A stretch of 64,000 bases of DNA from an uncultured Sinobacteraceae bacterium (GTDB taxonomy: Bacteria; Pseudomonadota; Gammaproteobacteria; Nevskiales; Nevskiaceae): positions 62,001-126,000 of the forward strand of contig CAIJRD010000013.1 of assembly GCA_903822975.1 (NCBI GenBank), given 5' to 3'. Positions 47,142-56,358 of the stretch are shown here, in pieces (position 1 is the first letter of the stretch; every line of letters starts with the position of its first letter). Below the pieces are notes generated by a model. That model made no database searches. It had not been told where the DNA came from and worked only from the letters and a program-made list of their open reading frames with translations. A program made the translations under genes and the position numbers.

Positions 47142-47190
47142 GCTTGGGCGAGTCGAGAGGGCTCGCAACACCCAAATTAGGAGCTTAGTC

Positions 47191-47361
47191 ATGCTGAAGA
47201 AATTTGCCGAATTCTTGAAGGACGAGGAAGGCGCTACGGCCGTCGAGTATGGCCTCATTATCGGTCTTATTGCTGCCGTTATCGTCGTCATCGTTGGGAC
47301 GCTCGGAACCGGTATCAAGAATCAATTCACTACGGTGAGTAACGCCATTACGCCAGCGTAA
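47191..47361 (+). CDS. flp: Flp/Fap-type pilin
   Basis: The major pilin of the Tad (tight adherence) pilus, 56 residues. A basic leader ending in Gly (DEEG) is followed by ATAVEYGLIIGLIAAVIVVI; cleavage after the Gly by TadV would leave the Glu-Tyr pair typical of Flp at mature positions 5-6. The hydrophobic helix is followed by a short tail. Start ATG 47191 is fixed by TTAGGAGC. It is the first gene of the Tad operon. Only one flp copy is present. Confidence 0.93.
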   Translation: MLKKFAEFLKDEEGATAVEYGLIIGLIAAVIVVIVGTLGTGIKNQFTTVSNAITPA

Positions 47362-47370
47362 TCTCGACAG

Positions 47371-47838
47371 GTGATAGCCGGCGCCTTGCCAGCGTCTTGT
47401 TTGGCGGTGTGGGCGGTTGTGATCGCAGCTTTTGATTTGCGCCAGCGACGCATTCCGAACTTGGCGCTGGTATTGGTGGTAGCACCTGCGATCGTGTCGC
47501 TCGCAGCTTACGGCGGCGGCTTGATCGGCGTTTCATTGTTGCAGAGCTTGGGCGGCTGCGTATTCGCGGGTGCGCTCTTGGTGCCGGGCTATCTCGCACG
47601 CCAGGTAGGTGCCGGTGATGTAAAGCTTGCAGCCGTGATGGGCTTGTTGCTGGGCCTGAACAACAGCTTGATGATGTTGCTGGTGTCGGGCGTCGTAATC
47701 GGGTTGATGGCATTGGTCGCACGTCTTCGACTCGGAAAACTGCGCAGCTCGGACTATCGACTGCCGGGTGGTCTGGCGCTCGCGATTGGGTTCGTATGGT
47801 CGTTGTGGACACACTTTGTGAGGGACGGGGGCGGATGA
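47371..47838 (+). CDS. tadV: Prepilin peptidase TadV/CpaA (A24 family)
   Basis: Processes Flp prepilin and TadE-like pseudopilins at the inner membrane. It has 155 residues with about four to five helices. The two catalytic aspartates of A24 peptidases are D22 (AAFDLRQRRIPN) and D83 in the GAGDVKLA motif (GxGDxK). It lacks the methylase domain of PilD, as expected. It starts at GTG, nine bases after flp, and overlaps tadE by four bases. Confidence 0.92.
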   Translation: MIAGALPASCLAVWAVVIAAFDLRQRRIPNLALVLVVAPAIVSLAAYGGGLIGVSLLQSLGGCVFAGALLVPGYLARQVGAGDVKLAAVMGLLLGLNNSLMMLLVSGVVIGLMALVARLRLGKLRSSDYRLPGGLALAIGFVWSLWTHFVRDGGG

Positions 47839-48293
47839 TGATCGGCAACAAGCAGCACAGGCTAGAGTTCGGCAAGCAGCGGTCGTATGGATCAACCGCT
47901 GTCGAATTCGCGCTGATTCTGCCGCTGCTCATCGCAATGTTCTACGCGATCTTCGTCTACGGCTATGTGTTCGTTTTGCACCAGGCTCTGAATTACGCGA
48001 GTGAAGAAGCCGCGCGAGCGGCGGTCGCTGTTGTTAATGGTGGGCCAGGTGCTGCCGCGCTGCGCACGGCGCAGGCGACCACTGCCGTTAATCAGGCTTT
48101 ATCCTTTTTGCCCGCTGCGCAACTGGGACTGGTCTCGATCAATGTGCAGAGCCCTCCCCCGGGCGGAGGGCTCTACACCACCCAGGTCACGCTGACGATG
48201 ACCATTTCCGGTTTGTTCCCGGCCATCCCGCTGCCGGGGATCGGGAGTGTGCCGCCGTTGCCGGCGACATTGCAGGCGATTTCGACCGACTGA
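47835..48293 (+). CDS. tadE: TadE-like pseudopilin
   Basis: A 152-residue minor pilin: an N-terminal basic leader, then GSTAVEFALILPLLIAMFYA, which is the TadE motif with Glu five residues after the processing Gly, and a soluble C-terminus. It probably initiates or tips the pilus. The ATG overlaps the tadV stop (ATGA). Most Tad loci also have tadF or tadG; neither is seen here. Confidence 0.88.
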   Translation: MMIGNKQHRLEFGKQRSYGSTAVEFALILPLLIAMFYAIFVYGYVFVLHQALNYASEEAARAAVAVVNGGPGAAALRTAQATTAVNQALSFLPAAQLGLVSINVQSPPPGGGLYTTQVTLTMTISGLFPAIPLPGIGSVPPLPATLQAISTD

Positions 48294-48406
48294 CGCGTGA
48301 GCGTTGGGCGTGCAACAGTAGTCGATTCAAGCAGGCTCGATAAACGTTTTAGAACGGCGCTGACGGCAGCTTAGGCTGAACTGCCAGAACCAAGGGAGTC
48401 GTGGGG

Positions 48407-49381
48407 ATGAGCAGTAACGCTATTAAAATCGTCGCAGGGATCTTCGTCGTCCTGGCGCTGTTGCTGGCATTCATCAGTTTCAAGATGAGCCGCAACTACG
48501 CCCAGAGCGCACAGATGCAGCAGCAGGCCGCCCAGGCGCAGGTGCCTGCCGTGCCGCAGACGCTGGTCGTTGTCGCAGTGAAGCCCTTGCTTGCCAACGA
48601 ACCGATTTCCAAGGACGCCGTGGCGCTGGTGCCGGTGCAGGTGGCGCCGCACGATTACTTCGCCAGTCTGGACGATGTCGTCGACCGCACTCCGCTGATC
48701 GACATCGACGCCGGTGCGCCGATCACGCCGCGCTTCTTCAAGGACGCCAACCAGCTGGCCAAGCTGATTCCAGCCGGCGATCAGGCGCTGTCGCTCGAAC
48801 TCAATGACGTGCTCGGCGTCGGCAACTTCGTCCACTCGGGCGACATCGTCGACGTGCTGGTGTTTCTGAAGAACGACAGCAGCAACAAGATCGATCCTGC
48901 GCAGGCGCGGATACTTCTGAAGAACGCGCTGGTGCTGGCCTACGACGAACACATCACAACGCCGATCAAGGACGATAAGCAGGATGTAAACAGCCGCGTG
49001 CAACAGCAGCAGGGCCGTCACCAGCGCACGGTTGTGATCGCGGTGCCGGAGGCGGACGTGACCCGCGTGATGCTCGGTTCGAGTCTCGGCGAGTTGCGCC
49101 TTGCCTTGCACGGCCCGACGCCGATCGAAATCGCTGCCGCCGACTCCACTGCCGCGGCGAACACGCTGCCCGAGTCAGGCGACGCTGCGCCGGCAGACGG
49201 CAGCTCGGCCTTGCCGCTGAGTGACGATGCCAAGGCCAAGGCGGCCGCGGTCAAGCCCAACGACAATGTGATCACCGCCGCGGAACTCGGCGCGCTGAAG
49301 CCAAAGCTGAGCAAGGACGGCAAGGCGCCATCCGGAATTCAGATTTATCGTGAAGGCAAGCGCGAAACGGTGTTCCCATGA
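48407..49381 (+). CDS. cpaB: Flp pilus assembly protein CpaB/RcpC
   Basis: A periplasmic protein of 324 residues with one N-terminal membrane helix (IVAGIFVVLALLLAFISF) and an SAF domain (about 55-125; VVVAVKPLLANEPISKDAV, then IDAGAPITPRFF), followed by the RcpC-like domain (SLELNDVLGVGNFVHSGDIVD). It probably links the secretin to peptidoglycan. The C-terminal 70 residues are Ala/Asp-rich and low in complexity. The start is ATG 48407, eight bases after AGGGAG; a GTG at 48401 is too close to that site. A gap of about 110 bases separates it from tadE. Confidence 0.92.
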   Translation: MSSNAIKIVAGIFVVLALLLAFISFKMSRNYAQSAQMQQQAAQAQVPAVPQTLVVVAVKPLLANEPISKDAVALVPVQVAPHDYFASLDDVVDRTPLIDIDAGAPITPRFFKDANQLAKLIPAGDQALSLELNDVLGVGNFVHSGDIVDVLVFLKNDSSNKIDPAQARILLKNALVLAYDEHITTPIKDDKQDVNSRVQQQQGRHQRTVVIAVPEADVTRVMLGSSLGELRLALHGPTPIEIAAADSTAAANTLPESGDAAPADGSSALPLSDDAKAKAAAVKPNDNVITAAELGALKPKLSKDGKAPSGIQIYREGKRETVFP

Positions 49382-50886
49382 ATCGCGATCAAACTGGTAG
49401 CACCCCAATACCGCAGTCGAACCGCCCAATGCCCTCGCGGATTGCTTCCCAGATCAAGGAAACACACATGTACCTGCGCACCGCGCTCGGCGGTTCTTTC
49501 AAGGCGGCATCGGTGGCCCTGTGCTGCACGCTTGCGGCCGGCATCGCAACGGCGCAGGCCGCTGCGGGCGGTGAGGTATCGGCAAGTGCTGTCGAGATGG
49601 TCAACGTCGACGTCGGTACCCAAAAAGTATTGCGACAGAAGCGGCCGGTGAAACGCGTTGCAATTGGCCAGCCGAAGATCGCCGATGTCAGCATCATCAA
49701 TTCGCGCGAACTCTTGATCTCGGGCAAGGCGCTCGGCGTCACCAACCTGCTGATCTGGCCGGGTGATGGCGGCACGCAGCCCACCGAGTATCGCGTACAG
49801 GTGGGCTTCACCAGCCAGGGCGCAGCCAATCCTGATTTGGCGCAGGCGCAGGTATCGCCTGGCGTCGGCATCTCGGGCAGCACGCCGACGCTGTTGGCGC
49901 ATCGCCAAGCCGAACTGTCGTCGGTGCCGCCGGCGCAGCCGGGGGGCTCCGACGGCGCGAGCGGTGATCAGGCAAACAAGGTGATCGATCGTAGCGTCGT
50001 GGGCATCGATACGCAGGTGCTCAGCCAGATTCGTATCGTCGAAGTGAACCGCACCTCGCTGCAGGAGTACGGCATCAACTTCCTGCACCTCGGCAACAAC
50101 TCCACCATCGGTGCAACCACGCCCGGCTCATCGACCGGCGTGTCGGCAGTCAGCAAGGCCGCTACGACTATCGGCAGTGCGACCGGATTTCTGCCCGTGG
50201 CAAACGCATTCAACTTCGTTTTCGCAAACGAAGGCTCGCTCGGTGTGCTCAGCTTGCTCGAAAACAAGGGTCTCGCCAGAACACTGGCGGAACCGACACT
50301 GCTGGCGCAGAGCGGCCAGACGGCGAGCTTCCTGGCCGGCGGCGAATTCCCGATTCCAGTTCCGCAAGGCGGCGGCGGAACTTCGACGACGGTGACGATC
50401 CAGTTCAAAGAGTTCGGCGTCCGTCTGAACTTGACGCCAACCGTGCTGGCGCGGAATCGCATCCAGTTGAAAGTTGCGCCGGAAGTCAGCGAACTCGATT
50501 ACACCAATGGCGTGACCATTCAAGGCTTCGTGGTTCCGGGTCTGATCGTGCGTCGCACCGACACTTCGGTAGAGCTCGGCGACGGTGAGAGCTTTGTCAT
50601 CAGCGGCCTGGTCAGCGATACGATCAAGAACAGTGTCAACAAGGTGCCTTGGCTGGGCGATCTGCCTTACATCGGCGCGTTCTTCCGGCAGACGAGCATC
50701 AGTCGCGCGAACAAGGAATTGATCATGGTGGTGACGCCGCATCTGGTGCATCCGCTGCGCCGCGACGATCAGCTGCCGCCGATGCCGGGCCAATCGATTC
50801 AGGACTATCACCCGAGCTTCGCGCGCACCATGTTCCTGGAGACGGGCAAGTTCGGTCAGAGCGACGACTCCGGCTACAGCCGCTAA
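49378..50886 (+). CDS. cpaC: Tad pilus secretin CpaC/RcpA
   Basis: The outer-membrane secretin channel of the Tad system. It has a signal peptide, an N-terminal domain beginning VNVDVGTQKVLRQKRPVKRV with the ISGKALGVTNLLIW segment, and a C-terminal secretin domain (about 330-465: GGEFPIPVPQGG, VRLNLTPTVLARNRIQLKV, LGDGESFVISGLVSD, VPWLGDLPYIGAFFR). ATG 49378 overlaps the cpaB stop, but ATG 49468 has a much better AAGGAA ribosome site and starts the signal peptide, giving 472 residues. I favour 49468 as the functional start. Confidence 0.93.
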   Translation: MNRDQTGSTPIPQSNRPMPSRIASQIKETHMYLRTALGGSFKAASVALCCTLAAGIATAQAAAGGEVSASAVEMVNVDVGTQKVLRQKRPVKRVAIGQPKIADVSIINSRELLISGKALGVTNLLIWPGDGGTQPTEYRVQVGFTSQGAANPDLAQAQVSPGVGISGSTPTLLAHRQAELSSVPPAQPGGSDGASGDQANKVIDRSVVGIDTQVLSQIRIVEVNRTSLQEYGINFLHLGNNSTIGATTPGSSTGVSAVSKAATTIGSATGFLPVANAFNFVFANEGSLGVLSLLENKGLARTLAEPTLLAQSGQTASFLAGGEFPIPVPQGGGGTSTTVTIQFKEFGVRLNLTPTVLARNRIQLKVAPEVSELDYTNGVTIQGFVVPGLIVRRTDTSVELGDGESFVISGLVSDTIKNSVNKVPWLGDLPYIGAFFRQTSISRANKELIMVVTPHLVHPLRRDDQLPPMPGQSIQDYHPSFARTMFLETGKFGQSDDSGYSR

Positions 50887-50907
50887 GACCAACAAACGCA
50901 TCTTCCG

Positions 50908-52104
50908 ATGAAATCGCAAGCGCTGGTCATCGCCGACGATCCTCAGTATCGGGGCTGGCTCGAAAACGGAGCCGGCGCCAGTGTCGAGGTGCGTCCACTC
51001 GCTGCGCGCGACGCTGAGGCCATGCTGACGCAGCTCGCCAGCCAGCAGCGGATCGACATCATTTTTTGCGAGTTCGACAGCCGCAATCTTGCGCAGCGCG
51101 TGCAATTGGTCGAGCGCCTGTTGGAGCGCTATCCGCAAATTCCCGTTGTCGGGTTGGGCGCCACCGACAATGCCGACCTGGTATTGGCCGCGATGCGTGC
51201 CGGCGCACGCGATTTCTTCGTGCTGCGGCGCGACGATGCAACGCTCGGCGTGCAACTCGCGCGTCTGCTACGGCGCTCCGCTGCCAGTGCGGTAACGGCA
51301 GCCGCGGGCGGTCAGAAGCCGGGGCAGGTGTTTGGTGTGGTGTCGGCGCATCCACATGAGTCGATCGCTTTTGTCGCGGAGCACCTGGCGCTCGCGCTGA
51401 ATGAGTCCAATCCTGGCAAGCGCACTCTGCTGATGGATCTGGCGACGCCGACCGGTGCAGCGGCGATTTTTCTCAACCTCGCGCAGACGTATAGCCTGCT
51501 GGATGCGATCAACGACGCGCATCGTTGCGACGACACGCTGGTGGATACCGCCTTCACCCGGCACAGCAGCGGGCTTTATGTATTGAGCCTGCCGGAAGAT
51601 CTGCTGGGGCGGCCGCACATCGATGCGGACGAGTTACTCGGCCTGCTGCGTGTGTTGACGACTTTGTTCTCGCACATCGTCGTCACCGTCGACGGTCACC
51701 TGCCACTGACAACCTTGAGCCGGTTCGTCGATCAGGCCGATCGCCTGCTGCTGGTCTCCGATCAGTCGATCATGAAGTCGCGTCACAACAAGTATCTGGT
51801 GCGCGTACTGCGGCAGGAAGGCTGCAGTCTCGAACGTGCCGGTTTGGTTGTCGACAACTATCGTCGCCGACTGGGCCTCGAGCCGAACAATCTGGCCGAG
51901 CTGTTCGACCTGCCCTTGCTCATCGCATTGGAAAGCGAAAGCCTGGCGCGCGTGACTGCGATGAATTCGGGCGAGCCGGTGTATGCGGCCTCGCAGAAGG
52001 ATCCGTTCTGGCTCGGCATCAAGCAGCTTGCGTCACAGCTGGCCGGCGCGCCGGCGCAGCAGAAGGCGGCTGCGACGGGTTTGCTGAAACGTCTGCTGGG
52101 TTGA
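50908..52104 (+). CDS. tadZ: Tad pilus localisation protein TadZ/CpaE, ATP-site degenerate
   Basis: A 398-residue TadZ/CpaE homologue with an atypical receiver-like domain (about 1-130; ending AMRAGARDFFVLRRDD) and a MinD/ParA-type domain (about 140-380). The position of the Walker A loop, usually GGxGT/S, reads VVSAHPHESIAFVAEHLALA, without the glycines and lysine, so ATP binding is unlikely. Later conserved parts (LMDLATPTGAAAIFL, SHIVVTVDGHLP) remain. TadZ proteins place the secretion machine at a pole; some are known to be weak or inactive ATPases. It lies between cpaC and tadA as usual. Confidence 0.88.
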   Translation: MKSQALVIADDPQYRGWLENGAGASVEVRPLAARDAEAMLTQLASQQRIDIIFCEFDSRNLAQRVQLVERLLERYPQIPVVGLGATDNADLVLAAMRAGARDFFVLRRDDATLGVQLARLLRRSAASAVTAAAGGQKPGQVFGVVSAHPHESIAFVAEHLALALNESNPGKRTLLMDLATPTGAAAIFLNLAQTYSLLDAINDAHRCDDTLVDTAFTRHSSGLYVLSLPEDLLGRPHIDADELLGLLRVLTTLFSHIVVTVDGHLPLTTLSRFVDQADRLLLVSDQSIMKSRHNKYLVRVLRQEGCSLERAGLVVDNYRRRLGLEPNNLAELFDLPLLIALESESLARVTAMNSGEPVYAASQKDPFWLGIKQLASQLAGAPAQQKAAATGLLKRLLG

Positions 52105-52105
52105 A

Positions 52106-53329
52106 ATGATCATGAATGCTCCCGACCAGAACGAACGCTTCCGACTCAGCGATCAGTATCAATCGCTCAAGGCCAGCGTTCATGCCTCGCTGATTTCGCA
52201 AATCGAAGAGCGCAATCTCGATATCTATAGTTGGACCGCAGACAAGGTCGAGCGTTTTGCGCTGGACCAAGTGCGTCGAGTGGTGACCGATCAGCGTCTG
52301 CCGATCAACCAGCGCGAGATCGAAGTACTCGCACACGATGCGCGCAACGAGCTGCTTGGCTTCGGCCCGATCCAGCACCTGATCGAAGATGACGACGTCA
52401 GCGATATCGTCGTCAACGGACCGTACAGCGTGTTCGTCGAGCGCGCAGGCCGACTGTCGGCGGTGCCCGTGCGCTTCAACAACGACGCGCATGTGATCCG
52501 CGTGATTCAGCGCATCCTGGCACCGCTGGGCCGTCGCCTCGACGAGTCCACGCCGATGGTCGATGCGCGCCTGCCGGACGGTTCTCGCGTCAACGCGATC
52601 ATTCCGCCGATCGCACTCGACGGTCCCTGCCTGTCGATTCGCAAGTTTCGCAAGAATCCACTGTCTGCCGACGATCTGTTGAAACTCGGCAGCATCACGC
52701 AGAACGAGTTGGACTACTTGTACAAGCGCGTGTCGATGCGCACCAATCTGATCATCGTCGGCGGTACCGGCTCGGGCAAGACCACTTTCCTGAACCTGCT
52801 GAGCCAATGGGTTCCAGACAACGAACGTATCGTCACCATCGAGGACGCCGCCGAGCTTCGATTGCGCCATCCGCATGTCGTGCGTCTCGAAACGCGGCCG
52901 CCGAATCTCGAAGGCGAGCGTGCAATTACGGCGCGCGATCTGGTTCGCAACGCGCTGCGTATGCGTCCCGATCGCATCATCGTCGGCGAAGTTCGTGGCG
53001 ACGAAGTGCTGGACATGTTGCAGGCGATGAACACCGGCCACGATGGCTCGATGACGACCCTGCATGCGAACAACGTGCGTGACGCAATCAGTCGTCTCGA
53101 ATTGCTCGCCGGATTCGCCGGCTACAACGGCAATGAAGCCACGTTGCATGGACAGATCGGCGCAGCCATCCAGCTGCTGGTGCAGGTCTCTCGCCTGAGC
53201 AACGGACAGCGGCGCGTGATGTCCATCACGGAAGTATTGGGTATGCAAGGTCGCGAACTTTTAATGCGCGACGTGTTTCGGTACGACCCTGACGCAGATC
53301 GCCACCTCGACTTGCGAGCGGCCGCATGA
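52106..53329 (+). CDS. tadA: Tad secretion ATPase TadA/CpaF
   Basis: The type II/IV secretion ATPase that powers Flp assembly (and perhaps retraction). It has 407 residues: an N-terminal helical domain, then the ATPase with Walker A GGTGSGKT (219-226), the Asp box TIEDAAELRLRHPHVVRLE, Walker B IIVGEVRGDE and the His box TGHDGSMTTLHAN. All motifs are intact. Its stop overlaps the start of tadB by four bases. Confidence 0.95.
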   Translation: MIMNAPDQNERFRLSDQYQSLKASVHASLISQIEERNLDIYSWTADKVERFALDQVRRVVTDQRLPINQREIEVLAHDARNELLGFGPIQHLIEDDDVSDIVVNGPYSVFVERAGRLSAVPVRFNNDAHVIRVIQRILAPLGRRLDESTPMVDARLPDGSRVNAIIPPIALDGPCLSIRKFRKNPLSADDLLKLGSITQNELDYLYKRVSMRTNLIIVGGTGSGKTTFLNLLSQWVPDNERIVTIEDAAELRLRHPHVVRLETRPPNLEGERAITARDLVRNALRMRPDRIIVGEVRGDEVLDMLQAMNTGHDGSMTTLHANNVRDAISRLELLAGFAGYNGNEATLHGQIGAAIQLLVQVSRLSNGQRRVMSITEVLGMQGRELLMRDVFRYDPDADRHLDLRAAA

Positions 53330-54255
53330 TCGGCGCACTGCTATTAGTGGTGATCGCGTTGGCCCTCGCTGGCGCGGCGGTGTTTCTGTTGAAATCCGCA
53401 AAGGGTTCGGAGCAGGCCGAAGAAGTCCGCCATCGCCTGCATTCGACAACTGAAGTCAATACGACTGATGGCGCGTCGCGTCCGCGCATCCGTGCGAACG
53501 ATCCTTTCAGTCGATGGGTCATCGAATTGTTCTGGCGTGCCGGTGCGGATGTGAAGCCCGCACAGGTGGTGACTGGATTGGTCATTGCGCTGATCGTGGC
53601 GGGACTTCTCGTGCTGCTCGCGGGCGTCTGGGTCGGTGGTTTGATCACTGCCGGCGCATTGGTTGTGGCCTACATCGTTTTGCTGCGTCTCGGTGCGCTT
53701 CGCCGTCAGAAGATCACGGAGCAATTGCCGGCATTCCTTGAGAACGTGATTCGCGTGCTCGCGGCGGGAAACACTTTGGAAGAATCCTTCGGCGCGGCCG
53801 CGCGTGAGGCCAGCGATCCGATTCGCCCGCTGTTCGTGAGTCTGGTGCGGCAGGTCAAACTCGGTGCACCGGTCGATGAAGTACTGACCGAAATGGGGAT
53901 TGCGTATCGCCTGCGCGATCTGCGCGTGCTGGGGCTCGCCGCCAACGTCAATCGCCGCTATGGCGGCAGTATTCGCGCCGTACTGAAAAGCGTGATCACC
54001 GCAATTCGCCAGCGCAGCATTGCGGCGCGCGAACTGCGCGCACTGACTGGAGAAACGCGCTTCTCGGCAATGGTGCTGGCGTTCGTGCCGATTGCACTTT
54101 CACTCTACATCTACAGCCGGAATACACAGTATTACGCAACGATGTACCAGGATCCGAATGGAAAATTCCTGCTGATCGCGTCCGTCGCGCTGCAGGTGGT
54201 TGGCTCATTCATTCTGTGGCGGATGCTCAGTGCCACCGAGGACGTCCAGTCATGA
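53326..54255 (+). CDS. tadB: Tad inner-membrane platform protein TadB
   Basis: A type II secretion system F-like protein of 309 residues: one N-terminal helix, two helices around 83-125, the T2SSF domain (about 140-265; LPAFLENVIRVLAAGNTLEE, RQVKLGAPVDEVLTEMG) and two C-terminal helices. With TadC it forms the platform on which the TadA ATPase acts. Overlaps both neighbours by four bases. Confidence 0.93.
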   Translation: MIGALLLVVIALALAGAAVFLLKSAKGSEQAEEVRHRLHSTTEVNTTDGASRPRIRANDPFSRWVIELFWRAGADVKPAQVVTGLVIALIVAGLLVLLAGVWVGGLITAGALVVAYIVLLRLGALRRQKITEQLPAFLENVIRVLAAGNTLEESFGAAAREASDPIRPLFVSLVRQVKLGAPVDEVLTEMGIAYRLRDLRVLGLAANVNRRYGGSIRAVLKSVITAIRQRSIAARELRALTGETRFSAMVLAFVPIALSLYIYSRNTQYYATMYQDPNGKFLLIASVALQVVGSFILWRMLSATEDVQS

Positions 54256-55184
54256 GCCCCGATCTGTTCGCGGGTGTCGTTGCCGGCACCATTGTCGTGG
54301 GCTTGATGGCGATTGCAGCGCTGGTGTTGCTCGCACTTCGTGCGCGTGAAGTGAGTCGGCTGCAAAGTCGCATCGCCGATCCAGGCAGCCGCTACGAAGA
54401 CGAGCTGATCGGTGATCGGAAATCGGTCATGCGTGACATCGCTCGACAGGGCCGCGCGATTGAGCAGATCGTCGATCCCAAGGGGGAAGCGCAGCGTTTG
54501 ATGGTGCAGGCCGGCTGGCGCAACACGCAGTCGCGCATCGGGTTCTATGCGTTCCAGGCGCTCGTGCCGGCGGCAATGGCGATTCTGGTGATGGCCGGCA
54601 TCGTCTTCGGCAAGGGTAAGTTCTTTCAGGTGCCACTGATCTTCGTGGTCATCTTTGCCGCGTTCGCGCTTTCCATCTTGATTCCGCGCTATGTGCTGCG
54701 CAAATTCGCGAGTGCCCGGCGCGAACGCATCCGCAAGGAAACGCCGCTGCTGGTGCACTTGTTGGTGTTGCTGTTCGACTCGGGCTTGTCGACACGCCAG
54801 GCGCTCTCGAGCCTGGTGCGCGAAGGAATCGGCGTGCTGCCGGAGTTGGAGAAGGAATTCGAACTCATCGTGCGACAACTCGATGCCGGCGGTGATCTCG
54901 TCACCGTGTTGCGGAGCCTCGACGAAGTAATCGAAGTCGAAGACTTCAGCACCGTACTTGGTGTGCTGCGCCAGACCGATCGCTACGGCGGCGAAGTGCG
55001 TGAACCGCTGCTGGATGCGCTGAAGGTGATTGAAGAGCGTCAGGGCCTCGATCTGCGCGAGCAAGTCAGCTTGATGTCGGGCCGCATGACGGTCGTCATG
55101 GTGCTGTTCTTCTTTCCGGCACTGCTGATCTTTTCGGCCGGCCCCGCCTTCATGGCGATTCTCAAGGCCTTGGGTAACTCGTAA
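54252..55184 (+). CDS. tadC: Tad inner-membrane platform protein TadC
   Basis: The second platform protein (310 residues) with a T2SSF domain in the C-terminal half: LLVHLLVLLFDSGLSTRQAL, FELIVRQLDAGGDLVTVLR and LRQTDRYGGEVREPLLDALK. Helices lie near the N-terminus, at about 100-145 and at the C-terminus. The ATG overlaps the tadB stop. The longer frame from 54216 is not used. Confidence 0.93.
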   Translation: MSPDLFAGVVAGTIVVGLMAIAALVLLALRAREVSRLQSRIADPGSRYEDELIGDRKSVMRDIARQGRAIEQIVDPKGEAQRLMVQAGWRNTQSRIGFYAFQALVPAAMAILVMAGIVFGKGKFFQVPLIFVVIFAAFALSILIPRYVLRKFASARRERIRKETPLLVHLLVLLFDSGLSTRQALSSLVREGIGVLPELEKEFELIVRQLDAGGDLVTVLRSLDEVIEVEDFSTVLGVLRQTDRYGGEVREPLLDALKVIEERQGLDLREQVSLMSGRMTVVMVLFFFPALLIFSAGPAFMAILKALGNS

Positions 55185-55188
55185 GGCG

Positions 55189-55926
55189 ATGAACGCCGCG
55201 ACGAACATAGCGATCAGAGCCGTGATCTTGCTGGCGGTGTCGCTATCGCTCGGCGCTTGCGTTGCCGATCCGCACCGCAGCCCGGCCGATGTGCCGCCGG
55301 AGAAGATCGATCAGAAAGACATCGAGCGCAAGAACGCGCAGATTCAACTGGATCTTGTGCGTGACATGATCAGCAAGGGGCAGGACTACGCCGCCCTCGC
55401 GCACATTCAGGATCTCAAGCAGCACGGTAACGGCGACGACGAGGTGACCCTGCTCGAAGCCGATTGTCGCCGGCATCTCGGCCAGACCGCCGAGTCGGAT
55501 GCGCTGTATCGCAAGCTCGTTGGTGGAAAACTGGCCGGCCAGTCCTATCACGGCATGGGTTTGTTGTACGTGCGCAGCAATCCGGTCTTCGCCTTGTCGA
55601 GCTTGCGACGTGCCGCGCAATTGCTGCCCACCGATCCGGATGTGCGCAACGACTACGGTCGGGCGCTGATGGAGGCCGGGCGTTACAACGATGCGATGCA
55701 GGAACTGTCCACGGCTTCCGAGCTCGCACCGGAAACCATCAACAGCCGCCGCAATTTGATCCTGCTGATGATGCTGATGCACAACGAGCCGGCCGTTACA
55801 CAGCTTGCCCAACAAGCCGCGATCGATCCGGCCGGGCTGCAGAAATTACGCACGCAGGCGCAGCGCATCAAAGCCCAGCAACCACAGACACCGTCACAGC
55901 CCGGCAAAGCCGCGGCGAACAGTTGA
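55189..55926 (+). CDS. tadD: Tad lipoprotein with TPR, TadD-like
   Basis: A 245-residue outer-membrane lipoprotein with a signal peptide and lipobox LSLGAC (about C24). TPR-like helices fill the rest (LLEADCRRHLGQTAESDALY, then DPDVRNDYGRALMEAGRYND). TadD is thought to be a pilotin-like factor for the CpaC secretin. Starts four bases after tadC. The C-terminus is Gln/Pro-rich. Confidence 0.88.
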   Translation: MNAATNIAIRAVILLAVSLSLGACVADPHRSPADVPPEKIDQKDIERKNAQIQLDLVRDMISKGQDYAALAHIQDLKQHGNGDDEVTLLEADCRRHLGQTAESDALYRKLVGGKLAGQSYHGMGLLYVRSNPVFALSSLRRAAQLLPTDPDVRNDYGRALMEAGRYNDAMQELSTASELAPETINSRRNLILLMMLMHNEPAVTQLAQQAAIDPAGLQKLRTQAQRIKAQQPQTPSQPGKAAANS

Positions 55927-55942
55927 TTCAGGAGAGTCGAAC

Positions 55943-56314
55943 ATGAGCAAGACACGAGCTGTCGCCACAACCGCCGCTTTTATCATCGCCGCGATGTCCG
56001 CCGGCGCAGCGCTTGCCCAAACATCGGCGCCGGCGCCAACTCAGGATTCCGCGACGATTGTTCCGCGTTCGGGCTTTGGCGGGGAAACCGATGTCTGGAT
56101 GGCGATGCAGCTGAACCCCGCCTACACCGCAAATGATTCCAGGCCGATTCCGGGCGAAGTGGCCAACCGCACCTTCGTGCGCTATCTCGGCAGCTTCACC
56201 CATCCGATTCCGGAGCAGTTCGAACGGCAGAGCTTCTCGGGGTCTGGCGCTGGAACTGGTGGTGGTGGCAGCGCGCCTTCATCCGGAGCAGGCGGTGGCA
56301 GTTCCTCGCCTTAG
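55943..56314 (+). CDS. DUF3613 protein of the Tad operon
   Basis: A 123-residue exported protein: signal peptide (to about 25, ending ALAQ), a conserved middle (TDVWMAMQLNPAYTA, then PGEVANRTFVRYLGSFTHPIP) and a Gly/Ser-rich tail. DUF3613 proteins follow tadD in many proteobacterial Tad loci; their role is unknown. CAGGAGAG lies 8 bases before the ATG. It is the last gene of the operon and converges on rsmA with 44 bases between. The Gly/Ser tail is disordered. Confidence 0.75.
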   Translation: MSKTRAVATTAAFIIAAMSAGAALAQTSAPAPTQDSATIVPRSGFGGETDVWMAMQLNPAYTANDSRPIPGEVANRTFVRYLGSFTHPIPEQFERQSFSGSGAGTGGGGSAPSSGAGGGSSSP

Positions 56315-56358
56315 TGGCTTTGACGCTGCGACCCTGATCGGCCCAAGTCCCGCTGACC

